Below are positions 25,288-33,854 of a DNA stretch of 64,000 bases, piece after piece. Positions within the stretch are counted from its first letter, which is position 1. Each line of letters opens with the position of its first letter. This DNA comes from Mangrovimicrobium sp033283265. Lineage in GTDB: Bacteria; Pseudomonadota; Gammaproteobacteria; Pseudomonadales; Halieaceae. Under the pieces are notes generated by a model. The model made no database searches, was not told the DNA's origin, and saw nothing but the letters and a program-made list of their open reading frames with translations. Position numbers and translations under genes: made by a program. Where the stretch lies: the NCBI GenBank assembly GCA_033283265.1, contig JAWMQN010000001.1, positions 1,981,941 through 2,045,940 of the forward strand. Direction: 5' to 3'.

Positions 25288-26100
25288 ATGAGCAAGCACG
25301 ACAATCGCGCCGGGCGCATCGACTGCGTCCTGATCGCCGGCGGCGTCTGGCACGACATCGATTTCGCCCGGCTGGAACTGCTCAAGCTGCTGGCGGAGGA
25401 CGAGCGCATCCGCGTGCGGGTGTTCGAGGACTACAGCAACCTCGCCGCCATCCAGGCGGCGGACTTCCTGGTCACCTACACCTGCAACGTGGTGCCGCCA
25501 CTGGAAGTGCAGGAAGCCCTGCGCGACTGGGTGAAAAACGGCGGCCGCTGGTACGCCCTGCACGGCACCAATTCGGTCATCCGCCTGATGTCCGACGGCC
25601 AGTACGGCACCCCGGACTGGGCGCCGCTGTTCATGGAAACCCTCGGCTCGATGTTCCGCTCCCACCCGCCCATCGCCCCCTACCGGGTGGAAGTGGCGGA
25701 CCCGGAGCACCCCCTGGTGAAGGGTATCGAGCCCTTCGACAGCACCGACGAACAGTACCTGATGCGCACCTACGGCGACCTGCACGTGCTGCTCGACACC
25801 GAATTCGGCGGCGACGCCCCGGGCTTTGTCGAGAACCAGTGGGAAAAGGCCCGCCACGCGGTGTTCTACATCCACGAGGTGGGCGAGGGTGCGGTGCTCT
25901 ACCTCACCCTCGGCCACTGCCGGCATCACTACGACATGCAACCCCTGCTGGACTACTGGCCGACGGTGGACCGCTGCGCCTGGGACCAGCCGGTGTTTTA
26001 CGAATTGCTGCGCCGCGGCCTGCGCTGGGCCATCGAGCCGGTGGATGACGCAACCGCCGCCGCCCGCGACAGGGCAAAAGCCGCGGCGCAAAGCGCCTGA
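25288..26100 (+). CDS. ThuA-domain protein
   Basis: 270-residue class I glutamine-amidotransferase-like ThuA fold: VLIAGGVWHDIDFARLELLKLL, DFLVTYTCN, a central WYALHGTNS and a C-terminal GHCRHHYD segment. ThuA is named from trehalose utilisation, yet many members occur in oxidoreductase operons with unknown function. ATG 25264, overlapping the upstream stop, is an alternative start eight codons longer. Operon context suggests a role on a pathway intermediate; no reaction is assigned. Confidence 0.8.
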   Translation: MSKHDNRAGRIDCVLIAGGVWHDIDFARLELLKLLAEDERIRVRVFEDYSNLAAIQAADFLVTYTCNVVPPLEVQEALRDWVKNGGRWYALHGTNSVIRLMSDGQYGTPDWAPLFMETLGSMFRSHPPIAPYRVEVADPEHPLVKGIEPFDSTDEQYLMRTYGDLHVLLDTEFGGDAPGFVENQWEKARHAVFYIHEVGEGAVLYLTLGHCRHHYDMQPLLDYWPTVDRCAWDQPVFYELLRRGLRWAIEPVDDATAAARDRAKAAAQSA

Positions 26101-26153
26101 TCGATTACTGACAGCTCTTTATTGACAAGAACGAACTAACTGGAGGAACAACC

Positions 26154-26912
26154 ATGGATCTCGGACTGAAAGGCAAGAAAGTCATACTCACCGGCGGCAG
26201 CCGCGGCCTCGGCCGGGCGGCGCTGGAACTGTTCGCACAGGAGGGCGCCGATGTCGCCTTCTTCTCGCGCAACCCCGAGCAGGTCGAGGAGACCCGCGCC
26301 GCGCTGGCAAAGCACGGCGGCAAGGTGGTCGCCGAGGCCTTCGAGGTCACCGACGCCGAGGGCTATGCCGCCTGGCTGACCAGGGCCGCGGACCAGCTTG
26401 GCGGGGTGGACATCTTCGTCCACAACATCAGCTCCTCCGGTTCCGGCGGCACCGGTGACTGGGACCTGACCTACAACGTGGACGTGAAATGCTGCGTCGC
26501 CGGCTGCGAGGCCCTGCAGCCCTTCCTGGAAAAATCCGACGCGGCCTCGGTCATCCTGATGTCGAGCACCGCGGCGGTGGAAACCTTCCTCGTGCCGCAG
26601 GCCTTCAACGCGCTGAAGGCGGCGCTGATCACCTACGGTTCGCAATTGAGCCAGGCCTGGGGCCCGCTGGGCATCCGCGTCAATACGGTGTCACCCGGCC
26701 CGATCAAGTTCCCCGGCGGCAACTGGTCGGTGATCGAGGAGGCCATGCCCGAGCTCTACGAGGCCACCCTGGGCAGCTTCGCCCTGGGCCGCTTCGGCAG
26801 CCCCGACGAGGTCGCCCCCTCGGTGGTCTTCCTCGCCAGCCCCGCCTCGAAGTACACCACCGGCGCCAACCTGGTGATCGACGGCGGTTACACCAAGCGG
26901 GTCCAGTTCTGA
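26154..26912 (+). CDS. SDR-family protein lacking the catalytic tyrosine (5 of 7)
   Basis: 252 residues. NAD(P) loop TGGSRGLGRAA and SSTAAVET are present, but the YxxxK catalytic motif reads FNALK, with Phe151 in place of Tyr and Lys155 kept. The rest, including VNTVSPGPIKFPGG and the C-terminal GANLVIDGGYTKR, is regular. The loss of the tyrosine suggests altered chemistry (isomerase, dehydratase or hydride transfer aided by another residue) or a non-catalytic role. GGAGG precedes the ATG. It is the last gene of the operon, before a terminator. Confidence 0.83.
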   Translation: MDLGLKGKKVILTGGSRGLGRAALELFAQEGADVAFFSRNPEQVEETRAALAKHGGKVVAEAFEVTDAEGYAAWLTRAADQLGGVDIFVHNISSSGSGGTGDWDLTYNVDVKCCVAGCEALQPFLEKSDAASVILMSSTAAVETFLVPQAFNALKAALITYGSQLSQAWGPLGIRVNTVSPGPIKFPGGNWSVIEEAMPELYEATLGSFALGRFGSPDEVAPSVVFLASPASKYTTGANLVIDGGYTKRVQF

Positions 26913-26947
26913 CACCCCCTACTTCCCACCCATCCAGGGAAGTGTTT

Positions 26948-26973
26948 GCCGCGGCACCCGCCGCGGCTTTTTT
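26948..26973 (+). terminator. Intrinsic terminator of the 17297-26912 operon
   Basis: The stem GCCGCGG (26948-26954) pairs with CCGCGGC (26961-26967) and is followed by six T residues. This is the most canonical rho-independent terminator in the window, 35 bp after the last SDR stop. Confidence 0.85.
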
Positions 26974-27075
26974 ATGCCCATGGATGGGCGGTACACCGCG
27001 GGAGGCCATGGATGGCCGGAGCGGTGCATGCCCACGGATGGGCGGTACACCGCGGGAGGCCATGGATGGCCGGAG
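26974..27075. repeat. Two-copy 48-bp tandem repeat
   Basis: Two nearly identical 48-bp units (26974-27021 and 27028-27075) start ATGCCCA/CGGATGGGC and contain GGCGGTACACCGCGGG and GGCCATGGATGGCC palindromes; period 54 bp, one mismatch. They lie between the two terminator-like structures of convergent operons. No coding signal; function unknown. Confidence 0.8.
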
Positions 27076-27117
27076 GGAATAAAGGGGTCAGAGTCTCGAC
27101 TCTGACCCCTTTATTCC
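27076..27117. repeat. Perfect 20-bp REP-like palindrome / bidirectional terminator
   Basis: A 20-bp perfect inverted repeat (27076-27095 with 27098-27117) around a 2-bp spacer, containing AAAGGGGTCAGAGTC. The A-rich/T-rich outer part lets it end transcription in both directions between convergent operons. The GGGGTCAGAGTC core recalls repeats found near REP-associated transposases in other proteobacteria (from memory, unverified). Confidence 0.75.
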
Positions 27118-27145
27118 GTCTGGAAGTGGAATCGTACGGGGAAAA

Positions 27146-28267
27146 TCAGGCGGCGCTGCTAAAGCGCCGCAGGTGCTCGTCGCGGGTGCCGAACTGGTGT
27201 TCGAGCAGGGCGAGGCGCTTGAAGTAGTGGCCGACGGGCAGTTCGTCGGTCATGGCGATGCCGCCGTGCAGCTGGATCGCGTTCTGGCTGACGAAGCGCG
27301 CGGCCTTCACCGTGCGCACCTTGAGTGCGGAGACCAGGCGGCGGGCGTCGGCTGACTGCCGGTCGAGCCCCTGGGCGGCGGCCCAGAGCAGGGAGCGGCA
27401 CAGCTCGCTCTCCATATACATGTCCGCCATGCGATGGCGCAGCACCTGGAAACTCGACAGGGATTTGCCGAACTGGATGCGCTGGGCGGTGTAGTCGCGG
27501 GTGCGATCGAGCAGCGAGGCCATGGCGCCGACACTTTCGGCACAGGCAAAAAGCACCGCCATGTCGGCCACTGCCTCGATCAGCGCCTGGGCCTTGCCGG
27601 CCCCGCCGACCAGCGCCGAGGCGGGCACGGAAACTTCACGCAACACCAGGTCGCAGGCGCGGCGCCCGTCCCAGGTGGCGTAGTCGCGCCGCTCGATCCC
27701 GGCCATGTCCGCGTCCACCGCGAACAGGGACAGCCCCTTGCCGCCGGCTACTTTCGCGCTGACCAGGATTACCCCCGCGTTGGGGCCATTGGCCACCACG
27801 GCCTTTTCCCCGCTCAGCAGGTAGCCGCCGTCGACGGCCGGCTGTGCCAGGCACTGCACGTTGTGGGCAGAGGCCAGCGCACCGGGCTCGGCGTGGGCGA
27901 AGGCGCACTGCAGGGTGCCCTCGGCGATGGCCGGCAGGCAGCGCTCGGCGAGCTCGGCCGAGGCGCCGCGCTGCAGCAGCCCCGCGGCGACCACGACGGT
28001 CTCGAGATAGGGTTCGAGCACCAGGTTGCGGCCCAGTTCCTCGGCCAGCAGCATCAGTTCGATGGCGCCAAAGCCGAAGCCGCCATGGTCTTCCGGCAGG
28101 GGCATGGCCAGCCAGCCCATCTCCGCGAACTGCTGCCAGTGCGCGGGGCTGAAGCCCGGCGCCTCGCTGGCGGTTTTCCGGCGCTCCTCGAAGTCGTAGT
28201 TATCCACGAGATAGCGGGCCACGCTTTCGCGCAGCATGTTCTGTTCATCGCTGAATTCGATATGCAT
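27146..28267 (-). CDS. Acyl-CoA dehydrogenase (partner 2 of a pair)
   Basis: 373-residue acyl-CoA dehydrogenase: N-terminal SDEQNMLRESVARYLVDN, central RIQFGKSLSSFQVLRH, C-terminal QLHGGIAMTDELPVGHYFKR. It follows another acyl-CoA dehydrogenase gene by 27 bp. Paired unlike dehydrogenases of this kind form alpha2beta2 heterotetramers in steroid side-chain oxidation (FadE28-FadE29 type), and the present pair may do so. The reaction is alpha,beta-desaturation of an acyl-CoA. Last gene of the TonB-CoA ligase operon. Confidence 0.87.
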   Translation of the reverse strand: MHIEFSDEQNMLRESVARYLVDNYDFEERRKTASEAPGFSPAHWQQFAEMGWLAMPLPEDHGGFGFGAIELMLLAEELGRNLVLEPYLETVVVAAGLLQRGASAELAERCLPAIAEGTLQCAFAHAEPGALASAHNVQCLAQPAVDGGYLLSGEKAVVANGPNAGVILVSAKVAGGKGLSLFAVDADMAGIERRDYATWDGRRACDLVLREVSVPASALVGGAGKAQALIEAVADMAVLFACAESVGAMASLLDRTRDYTAQRIQFGKSLSSFQVLRHRMADMYMESELCRSLLWAAAQGLDRQSADARRLVSALKVRTVKAARFVSQNAIQLHGGIAMTDELPVGHYFKRLALLEHQFGTRDEHLRRFSSAA

Positions 28268-28294
28268 CAGCCGTTCACTCCTGTAGTCGCGGTA

Positions 28295-29482
28295 TCAGAG
28301 ATCGAGGACATGCTTGGCGATGATGTCGCGCTGGATCTCGGCGGTACCACCGTAAATGGTGGTGGCCCGGTGGTTGATGTACTCAGCCATGCTGGTGAGC
28401 GCGTAGTCCGGGCCAATCACTTCGCCATCGAAATCCGGTTCCATCGCCGCTGGCTGGTAACGCGCCACTTCCGGGCCGAGCAGGTCCAGGCCCAGTTCGC
28501 TCAGGCGCTGGCCCAGTTCGGTGCCGACAACCTTGACCATCGACGACAGCGCTCCGGGATTGGCGCCCGTGGTCAGTGCGCCCTTGATCCGCAGTTCCGT
28601 GCATTCCAGCGCCAGCGCTTCCACCTCGAGTTCGGCGAGCCGCTGGCGGGTCGCGGCGTCCTGCAGCATCGCGCTGCCACCGGGACCGATTTCCGACTCA
28701 CCCTGCTGGCGCAGGCGGGCGAGCTGCTTTTTCAGGTCGGTGGTGAAGTTGTGGCCACCGCGCTCGAACTCCAGCAGGTACTTGGCCACCGTCCAGCCCT
28801 GGTTCTCCTCGCCGACCCGGTTGGCGATCGGCACGCGCACGTCGTCGAAGAAGACCTGGCACTGCTCGGCGCGGCCGTCGAGGCCGATGATCGGCTCCAC
28901 GGTAATGCCCGGGGTGGCCATGTCCACCAGCACGAAGCTGATGCCGGCCTGGGGCTTGCCCTCCTTCGAGGTGCGCACCAGGCAGAAGATCCGGTTGGCG
29001 AACTGGGCGTAGCTGGTCCAGATCTTCGAGCCGTTGATGAGGTAGTCGTCACCGTCCGCCACCGCGCTGGTCTTCAGCGAAGCGAGGTCGGAACCGGAGC
29101 CCGGCTCCGAGTAACCCTGGCACCAGACATCCTCGCCGGAGAGCAGCCGCGGCAGGTAGTGGGCCTTCTGCTCATCGGTGCCGTAGCGGATCAGCATCGG
29201 CCCGAGCATCTGCAGGCCCATGGGCAGCAGTCCCGGCGCGCCGGCGAGCTTGCACTCTTCCTGGAAGATGTAGCGCTGGTTGATGTCCCAGCCGGTGCCG
29301 CCGTACTCCACCGGCCAGTCGGCGGCGACCCAGCCCTTCTCATGCAGGATGCGGTGCCACTGCATGGTGGCCTCGAAGTCGGCGAAGACGCTGGTCATCA
29401 GGCGGCCCGCCTGGCGCAGCTCGGGCGTCAGCGCCTGTTGCAGGAAGTCGCGGACTTCCTGGCGAAAATTGTCGTAGTTCAT
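28295..29482 (-). CDS. Acyl-CoA dehydrogenase (partner 1 of a pair)
   Basis: 395 residues. N-terminus MNYDNFRQEVRDFLQQALTP; FAD/substrate blocks WCQGYSEPGSGSDLASLKT and WTSYAQFANRIFCLVRT; C-terminal YGGTAEIQRDIIAKHVL. It should desaturate an acyl-CoA and hand electrons to ETF, probably as a heteromer with the next gene. ATG 29482 is used because upstream sequence has no dehydrogenase character. It lies 11 bp after the CoA ligase. Confidence 0.88.
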   Translation of the reverse strand: MNYDNFRQEVRDFLQQALTPELRQAGRLMTSVFADFEATMQWHRILHEKGWVAADWPVEYGGTGWDINQRYIFQEECKLAGAPGLLPMGLQMLGPMLIRYGTDEQKAHYLPRLLSGEDVWCQGYSEPGSGSDLASLKTSAVADGDDYLINGSKIWTSYAQFANRIFCLVRTSKEGKPQAGISFVLVDMATPGITVEPIIGLDGRAEQCQVFFDDVRVPIANRVGEENQGWTVAKYLLEFERGGHNFTTDLKKQLARLRQQGESEIGPGGSAMLQDAATRQRLAELEVEALALECTELRIKGALTTGANPGALSSMVKVVGTELGQRLSELGLDLLGPEVARYQPAAMEPDFDGEVIGPDYALTSMAEYINHRATTIYGGTAEIQRDIIAKHVLDL

Positions 29483-29493
29483 GCTTCCGTCTC

Positions 29494-31110
29494 TCAGCCC
29501 TGGGCTTCCATTTTCTCGCGGACCTGCTTGCGCAATACGTCCTTGCGCACCTTGCCGGAGGCCGTCTTCGGCAGTTCGTCGAGGATTTCCAGCCGTTCCG
29601 GCCACTTCTGCTTGGCCAGCTTGCAATCGGCAAGGAAGGGTTTGAGTTCTTCCAGGGAGAGTCCGCCACTCCCCGGGTTGAGTACCAGGCAGGCACATAC
29701 GCCCTCGCCCAGGCGGGCGTGGGGCATGGCCACCGCCGCCGCTTCGACAATCGCCGGGTGGGCGTAGAGCACTTCCTCGATCTCCCGGGCGCTGAGGTTC
29801 TCACCGCCGCGGATGATGATGTCCTTCTTGCGATCGGTGATGACGATGGCCTGTTCCGGGGTGAGGTGGCCGATATCGCCGGTGCGGAACCAGCCGTCGT
29901 CGGTCATCACCTCGCGGGTCTGCGCCGGGTCGCCGTAGCCGAGCATCATGGCCGGGCCGCGCACCTGCAGTTCGCCGTCGCTGCCCTGGGGCAGGACATT
30001 GCCGTCGTCGTCGACCACGCGCACGTCCCAGTTGAAGCGGCGGCCGTCGGTCTCGGCGGCGAGGTCTTCCTCCTGCGGCGCGAGAAAGCCGACGCTGACC
30101 AGCGGCGCCTCGGTGCTGCCGTAGACGCGGAAGGCGCGGCACTTGTCGAGCACGCGGTGGGTCTGGCGGATCAGCTCCGGCGGCACCGAGGCGCCGCCAC
30201 AGGCAAAGAAACGCAGGCTCGGCAGGCCCAGCCCCCGCTCGCCGGCGACCTGCACCAGTTCCTGCAGGAAGGGCGTGGCGCTGATGCAGGCGGTGGCCTG
30301 CCAGCGCTGGATCAGCTCCACCGCCAGGCCCGCTTCCCAGCGCTCCATGAAGCCGGTCTTCGCGGCGGAAAAGAACGGCAGTTCGATGCCGTTGACGAAG
30401 CCGGTGATATGGGTGACCGGCGAGGGCATCAGCATGACGTCGCCCTCTCCCAGGCCCCAGGCCTCGAGCTCGTTGTCCAGCGCGCGGGCCAGGGTGTTGT
30501 GGCTGTGGCGCACGGCTTTCGGCCGGCCGGTGGTGCCCGAGGTGTACATGATGATCTTGACCGCGTCCGGGTCGACCGGCGCCGGGCTCACGGACTGCCC
30601 GGCCCCGCTGGCGAGCAGTGACTCGTAGGATATCGTGCCCGCCGGGGCAGCCTCGCTCCTCACCACGACCACGCTCTCCAGCGCCGGCAGGTCCGCGCGC
30701 AGGCCCTCGACCATGGCGGCGAAATCAAAGCCGCGGTAGGACGCGGGGATGAACAGCGCTTTCGCCGCGGTATCGGCGAGGATGAAGGCGACCTCGCGGT
30801 CGCGGTAGATCGGGATAATCGGGTTGATCACCAGGCCGAGCAGGGAGGCGGCGATGTCGATCACCACCGCCTCGCGCCAGTTGGGCAACTGGAAGCTGAG
30901 CACATCGCCGGCCCGCAGCCCGCGCGCGGCGAGCGCCGCGGCGAGGCTCTGCGCCTCGGCGAAGGCCGCACCGAAGCTCAGGTGCTCGCCGTTCTCGAGG
31001 TAGACGGCGATCTCGCCGGGCTGTACCCGCGCTTTCTCGGCCGCGACCTCTGCCAGGGTGCAGTCGCGGTAGACCGCGCCCTCGATCGCTGTAGATTGCC
31101 CGCTGCTCAT
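29494..31110 (-). CDS. Acyl-CoA synthetase (AMP-forming)
   Basis: 538-residue adenylate-forming ligase that activates a carboxylic acid to its CoA thioester. The ATP loop is MYTSGTTGRPKAVRHSH (~190); further motifs are YGSTEAP, GWFRTGDIG, KDIIIRGGENLSAREIEE, and the C-terminal lysine in PKTASGKVRKD. No signal peptide. Placed directly downstream of a TonB receptor and before two dehydrogenases, it probably activates the imported or side-chain-oxidised acid. Confidence 0.9.
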   Translation of the reverse strand: MSSGQSTAIEGAVYRDCTLAEVAAEKARVQPGEIAVYLENGEHLSFGAAFAEAQSLAAALAARGLRAGDVLSFQLPNWREAVVIDIAASLLGLVINPIIPIYRDREVAFILADTAAKALFIPASYRGFDFAAMVEGLRADLPALESVVVVRSEAAPAGTISYESLLASGAGQSVSPAPVDPDAVKIIMYTSGTTGRPKAVRHSHNTLARALDNELEAWGLGEGDVMLMPSPVTHITGFVNGIELPFFSAAKTGFMERWEAGLAVELIQRWQATACISATPFLQELVQVAGERGLGLPSLRFFACGGASVPPELIRQTHRVLDKCRAFRVYGSTEAPLVSVGFLAPQEEDLAAETDGRRFNWDVRVVDDDGNVLPQGSDGELQVRGPAMMLGYGDPAQTREVMTDDGWFRTGDIGHLTPEQAIVITDRKKDIIIRGGENLSAREIEEVLYAHPAIVEAAAVAMPHARLGEGVCACLVLNPGSGGLSLEELKPFLADCKLAKQKWPERLEILDELPKTASGKVRKDVLRKQVREKMEAQG

Positions 31111-31128
31111 ATCCGGCTATTGCTCCAA

Positions 31129-33564
31129 TCAGTCGAAACGCAGCGTCAACTGCAGGGCCACTGTGCGCGGCAGGGAGGTAAAGCCCATCTGGTCCGCGTA
31201 GGGCTCGCCCGAAATACCCGTGCTCGGCCCGTCCACCACGCCGGAGACGATGTGCTCGTCAGTCAGGTTCTTGCCCGTCAACTCCACCTGCCAGAAGCCG
31301 TCGCTGCCAGCCAGGTAAACGTTGGCATTGAGCGTGGTATAGGAGTCGCGCGCGGCGTTCGGGTTGGCGAAGGCGGAGGCGTTGTAGTCGTCGCTGTAGA
31401 GGCCGTCGAGGGCGAAGCCGTAGCCCCAGCCATCGCCGAAGTAGCCGTCGTAGTTGAGGCCGAAGGAGGCCGACCACTCGGGCGCCATTGCCGTGCTCTC
31501 GCCGGAGATGTCCTGGCCCGGGGTGCCGTTGGTGCCGGGCACCGTGTTGTTGCAGCCCTGGGCCGCGGTCTGGCCGGCCCAGCACGGCGCGATGAAGTCG
31601 TCGTACTCCGCCTGGTTGTAGGCCAGCGAACCGCGCAGGGTCAGCCCGCCCCAGCTGAAGGGCGCGTACTCGGCATCCACCTCGAAGCCCTCGGTGGTCG
31701 CCTTGCCCGCGTTGAGGGTGATGAAGGCGAAGGTGGGCGAGTTGAAGAAGTCCACCTGCAGGTCGTCGTACTCATAGCTGTAGACCGTGGCATTCAGGCG
31801 CAGCTGGTTGTCCAGCAGGGTGGTCTTGATACCCGCCTCGAAGCCCTCCGCGGTCTCCGGGTCGAAGATGAAGTCCGAGGGCGAACCGCCGGCGAAGTCG
31901 GCGGAATAAATGCCGCTGTTGGAGAAGCCGCCGGACTTGTAGGCCGTCTTGTAGGCCACATAGGCCATGATTTCGTCGGTCGCCTGCCAGCTCAGGGTGG
32001 CCTCGGGCGACCACTCCTCGAAGCTCTGGTCGCCCACCACGACCTCGTTGGTGCGCCAGATACCGCCGAGGCCCGGGTTGTTGTAGGGGTGCACGAACTC
32101 CGAGTCTTTGGTCTCGTCGGAGTAGCGGGCGCCGCCGCTGACAGTCAGGGTGTCGCTGAGGTCCCAGGTCACCTCGAAGAAGGGCGAGATGGTCTCGCCG
32201 TCGGTGAAGCTCGTCTTCTGCGAGGCGACATAGACCAGGCTCGGGTCCGGCGCCGCGGTGTTGGCCAGGCCGGCGGTCGATACCCACTGGTCGAAGGTGC
32301 GCTCGGTTTCCTGGTAGAGGATGCCGACCATGAAGTTCAGGCCGCCGTCGAAGTCGGAGGCCAGGCGCAGCTCCTCGGAGAAGGCGTTCCAGGTGTTTTC
32401 CTCGGTGGCGAAGGTCGCCGTGGGAATCGACTGGAAGTCGCCGGAGAGGCCGAACTTGTTCGAGTTGTCCTGGTAGTTGGTGATGGACGTCAGGGTGAAG
32501 TTGTCCATGCTGTACTCGGCGTTCAGGGTCAGCGAGTAGGACTCGTACTCGTTGTAGAGGTCGCCGTTGCGCTTCGCGTGGGGCAGCGAGTTAGCCAGCA
32601 GGGAGGGCATGCGGTTCTGGGTGATGACGAAGTTGTCGCCGCACTTGAGGTCCGGGTTCAGGCCGCCGACACCGCCAGGGCAGTTGAAGGCGGTGTAGTT
32701 CCAGGAGGACTGGCGCACCTCGGCGTCGGTGCTCGCCGCCGTGAAGACCAGGGCGAGGTCCTCGGTGGGATCCCAGTCCAGGGTCAGGCGGGCGACCAGT
32801 TCCTCCTCGCCCGGGGCGTCGCGGTTGTCCGCCGGGGCGATGTCGGAAATCACATTGCCGGTGGCGACGTCAAAAGCGTCGTAGGGCTGCACCTTCGACT
32901 TGTTCTCGAACCAGCCGCCGTCCTGGTCGCTGTAGCGGGCGGCGAAGCGGGCGCCGATGGTGTCGGTGATCGGCCCGGAGACGAAGCCCTCGTAGCGCAT
33001 CTGCTCGGACTCGAACTCGTAGCCGATCTTGCCCTCGGCCTCGAAGCTCTCGGTCGGCTTGCGGGTGGTCAGCGAGACCACCCCGGCAGTGGCGTTCTTG
33101 CCGAAGAACAGCGACTGCGGGCCCTTGAGCAGTTCGATCTGGGCCATGTCGAACATGCCCTCGTTGAGCACCCGGCCCTGGCCGTAGTAAACGCCATCGA
33201 CAATCACCGCCACCGACTGCTCGATGCCGATACTGGTGGAGCTGGAGCCGATACCGCGCATGGTCATCTGCGCGCCGGAGCCGTTGGAGGCGCGGCCGAC
33301 GAAGAACTGCGGCGTCAGCGCAGCGATTTTCTCCAGGCTGGTGACGTCGAACTTCTCGATGCGGTCCTGGGAGATGGCGCTCACCGTCAGCGGCGCATCC
33401 TGCATGCTCTCCTCGCGCTTGCGCGCCGTGACCATAACTTCTTCAAGGCCACCGGAGGGCGGGGCCGCGGCGTCCTGTGCCAGGGCCAGGGGACCCAGCG
33501 GCGCCAACAGCGCGGCACTGCCCATGGCCAGGAGTGAGAGGTGGAAAGGCTTCAGTTTAGTCAT
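31129..33564 (-). CDS. TonB-dependent outer-membrane receptor (1 of 2)
   Basis: 811 residues with a signal peptide (MTKLKPFHLSLLAMGSAALL...LALAQ), a TonB-box/plug start LEEVMVTARKREESMQDAPL, a plug domain through ~160 and a 22-strand-type barrel ending ...QLTLRFD with a near-terminal aromatic. It imports a large or hydrophobic substrate across the outer membrane. ATG 33564 gives a clean signal peptide; the TTG ten codons upstream does not. It is first in the operon with CoA ligase and acyl-CoA dehydrogenases, so its ligand is likely the catabolised compound. Confidence 0.92.
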   Translation of the reverse strand: MTKLKPFHLSLLAMGSAALLAPLGPLALAQDAAAPPSGGLEEVMVTARKREESMQDAPLTVSAISQDRIEKFDVTSLEKIAALTPQFFVGRASNGSGAQMTMRGIGSSSTSIGIEQSVAVIVDGVYYGQGRVLNEGMFDMAQIELLKGPQSLFFGKNATAGVVSLTTRKPTESFEAEGKIGYEFESEQMRYEGFVSGPITDTIGARFAARYSDQDGGWFENKSKVQPYDAFDVATGNVISDIAPADNRDAPGEEELVARLTLDWDPTEDLALVFTAASTDAEVRQSSWNYTAFNCPGGVGGLNPDLKCGDNFVITQNRMPSLLANSLPHAKRNGDLYNEYESYSLTLNAEYSMDNFTLTSITNYQDNSNKFGLSGDFQSIPTATFATEENTWNAFSEELRLASDFDGGLNFMVGILYQETERTFDQWVSTAGLANTAAPDPSLVYVASQKTSFTDGETISPFFEVTWDLSDTLTVSGGARYSDETKDSEFVHPYNNPGLGGIWRTNEVVVGDQSFEEWSPEATLSWQATDEIMAYVAYKTAYKSGGFSNSGIYSADFAGGSPSDFIFDPETAEGFEAGIKTTLLDNQLRLNATVYSYEYDDLQVDFFNSPTFAFITLNAGKATTEGFEVDAEYAPFSWGGLTLRGSLAYNQAEYDDFIAPCWAGQTAAQGCNNTVPGTNGTPGQDISGESTAMAPEWSASFGLNYDGYFGDGWGYGFALDGLYSDDYNASAFANPNAARDSYTTLNANVYLAGSDGFWQVELTGKNLTDEHIVSGVVDGPSTGISGEPYADQMGFTSLPRTVALQLTLRFD

Positions 33565-33631
33565 GGCTGCGTACTCTTGGTGATTATTATTCAAGGGGCG
33601 CCAAACCGGGGTGCCCCACTCAGTTTGGCGC

Positions 33632-33669
33632 AGCCTAACACCCCGGTTCTATTAAAACAAGCACACTTG
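33632..33669 (-). promoter_or_regulatory. Operator-promoter site 7 (TonB/CoA-ligase operon)
   Basis: Core CAAGCACACTTG (33658-33669), the most symmetric in the set, extended as AACAAG/CTTGTT. The leftward promoter is TTGTTT (33660-33655), 17 bp, TAGGCT (33637-33632). The 290-bp gap 33565-33854 also contains site 8 and no gene. Confidence 0.65.
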
Positions 33670-33759
33670 TTTGTTAAATTTTAGGGACTTTCCGGAGAAA
33701 CCGAAGCCCTGCGCCACAAGCACACCCTTGCCACCGGACCAGCGCCCGCCAAACACATA

Positions 33760-33806
33760 CATTCTAGTCTGTTTTTATTGACCGGGGAGTTTTTCTCCGC
33801 TTAAGA
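33760..33806 (+). promoter_or_regulatory. Operator-promoter site 8 (alpha/beta hydrolase)
   Basis: Core CATTCTAGTCTG (33760-33771) followed by TTTTTATTG. The best rightward promoter is TTGACC (33778-33783), 17 bp, TTAAGA (33801-33806), partly downstream of the core, so binding would again cover the -35 area. Confidence 0.45.
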
Positions 33807-33854
33807 TGCGGCTTTGAACTGCCGAAGCTGCCGTTGTTCCGCCAGACGAAACCC

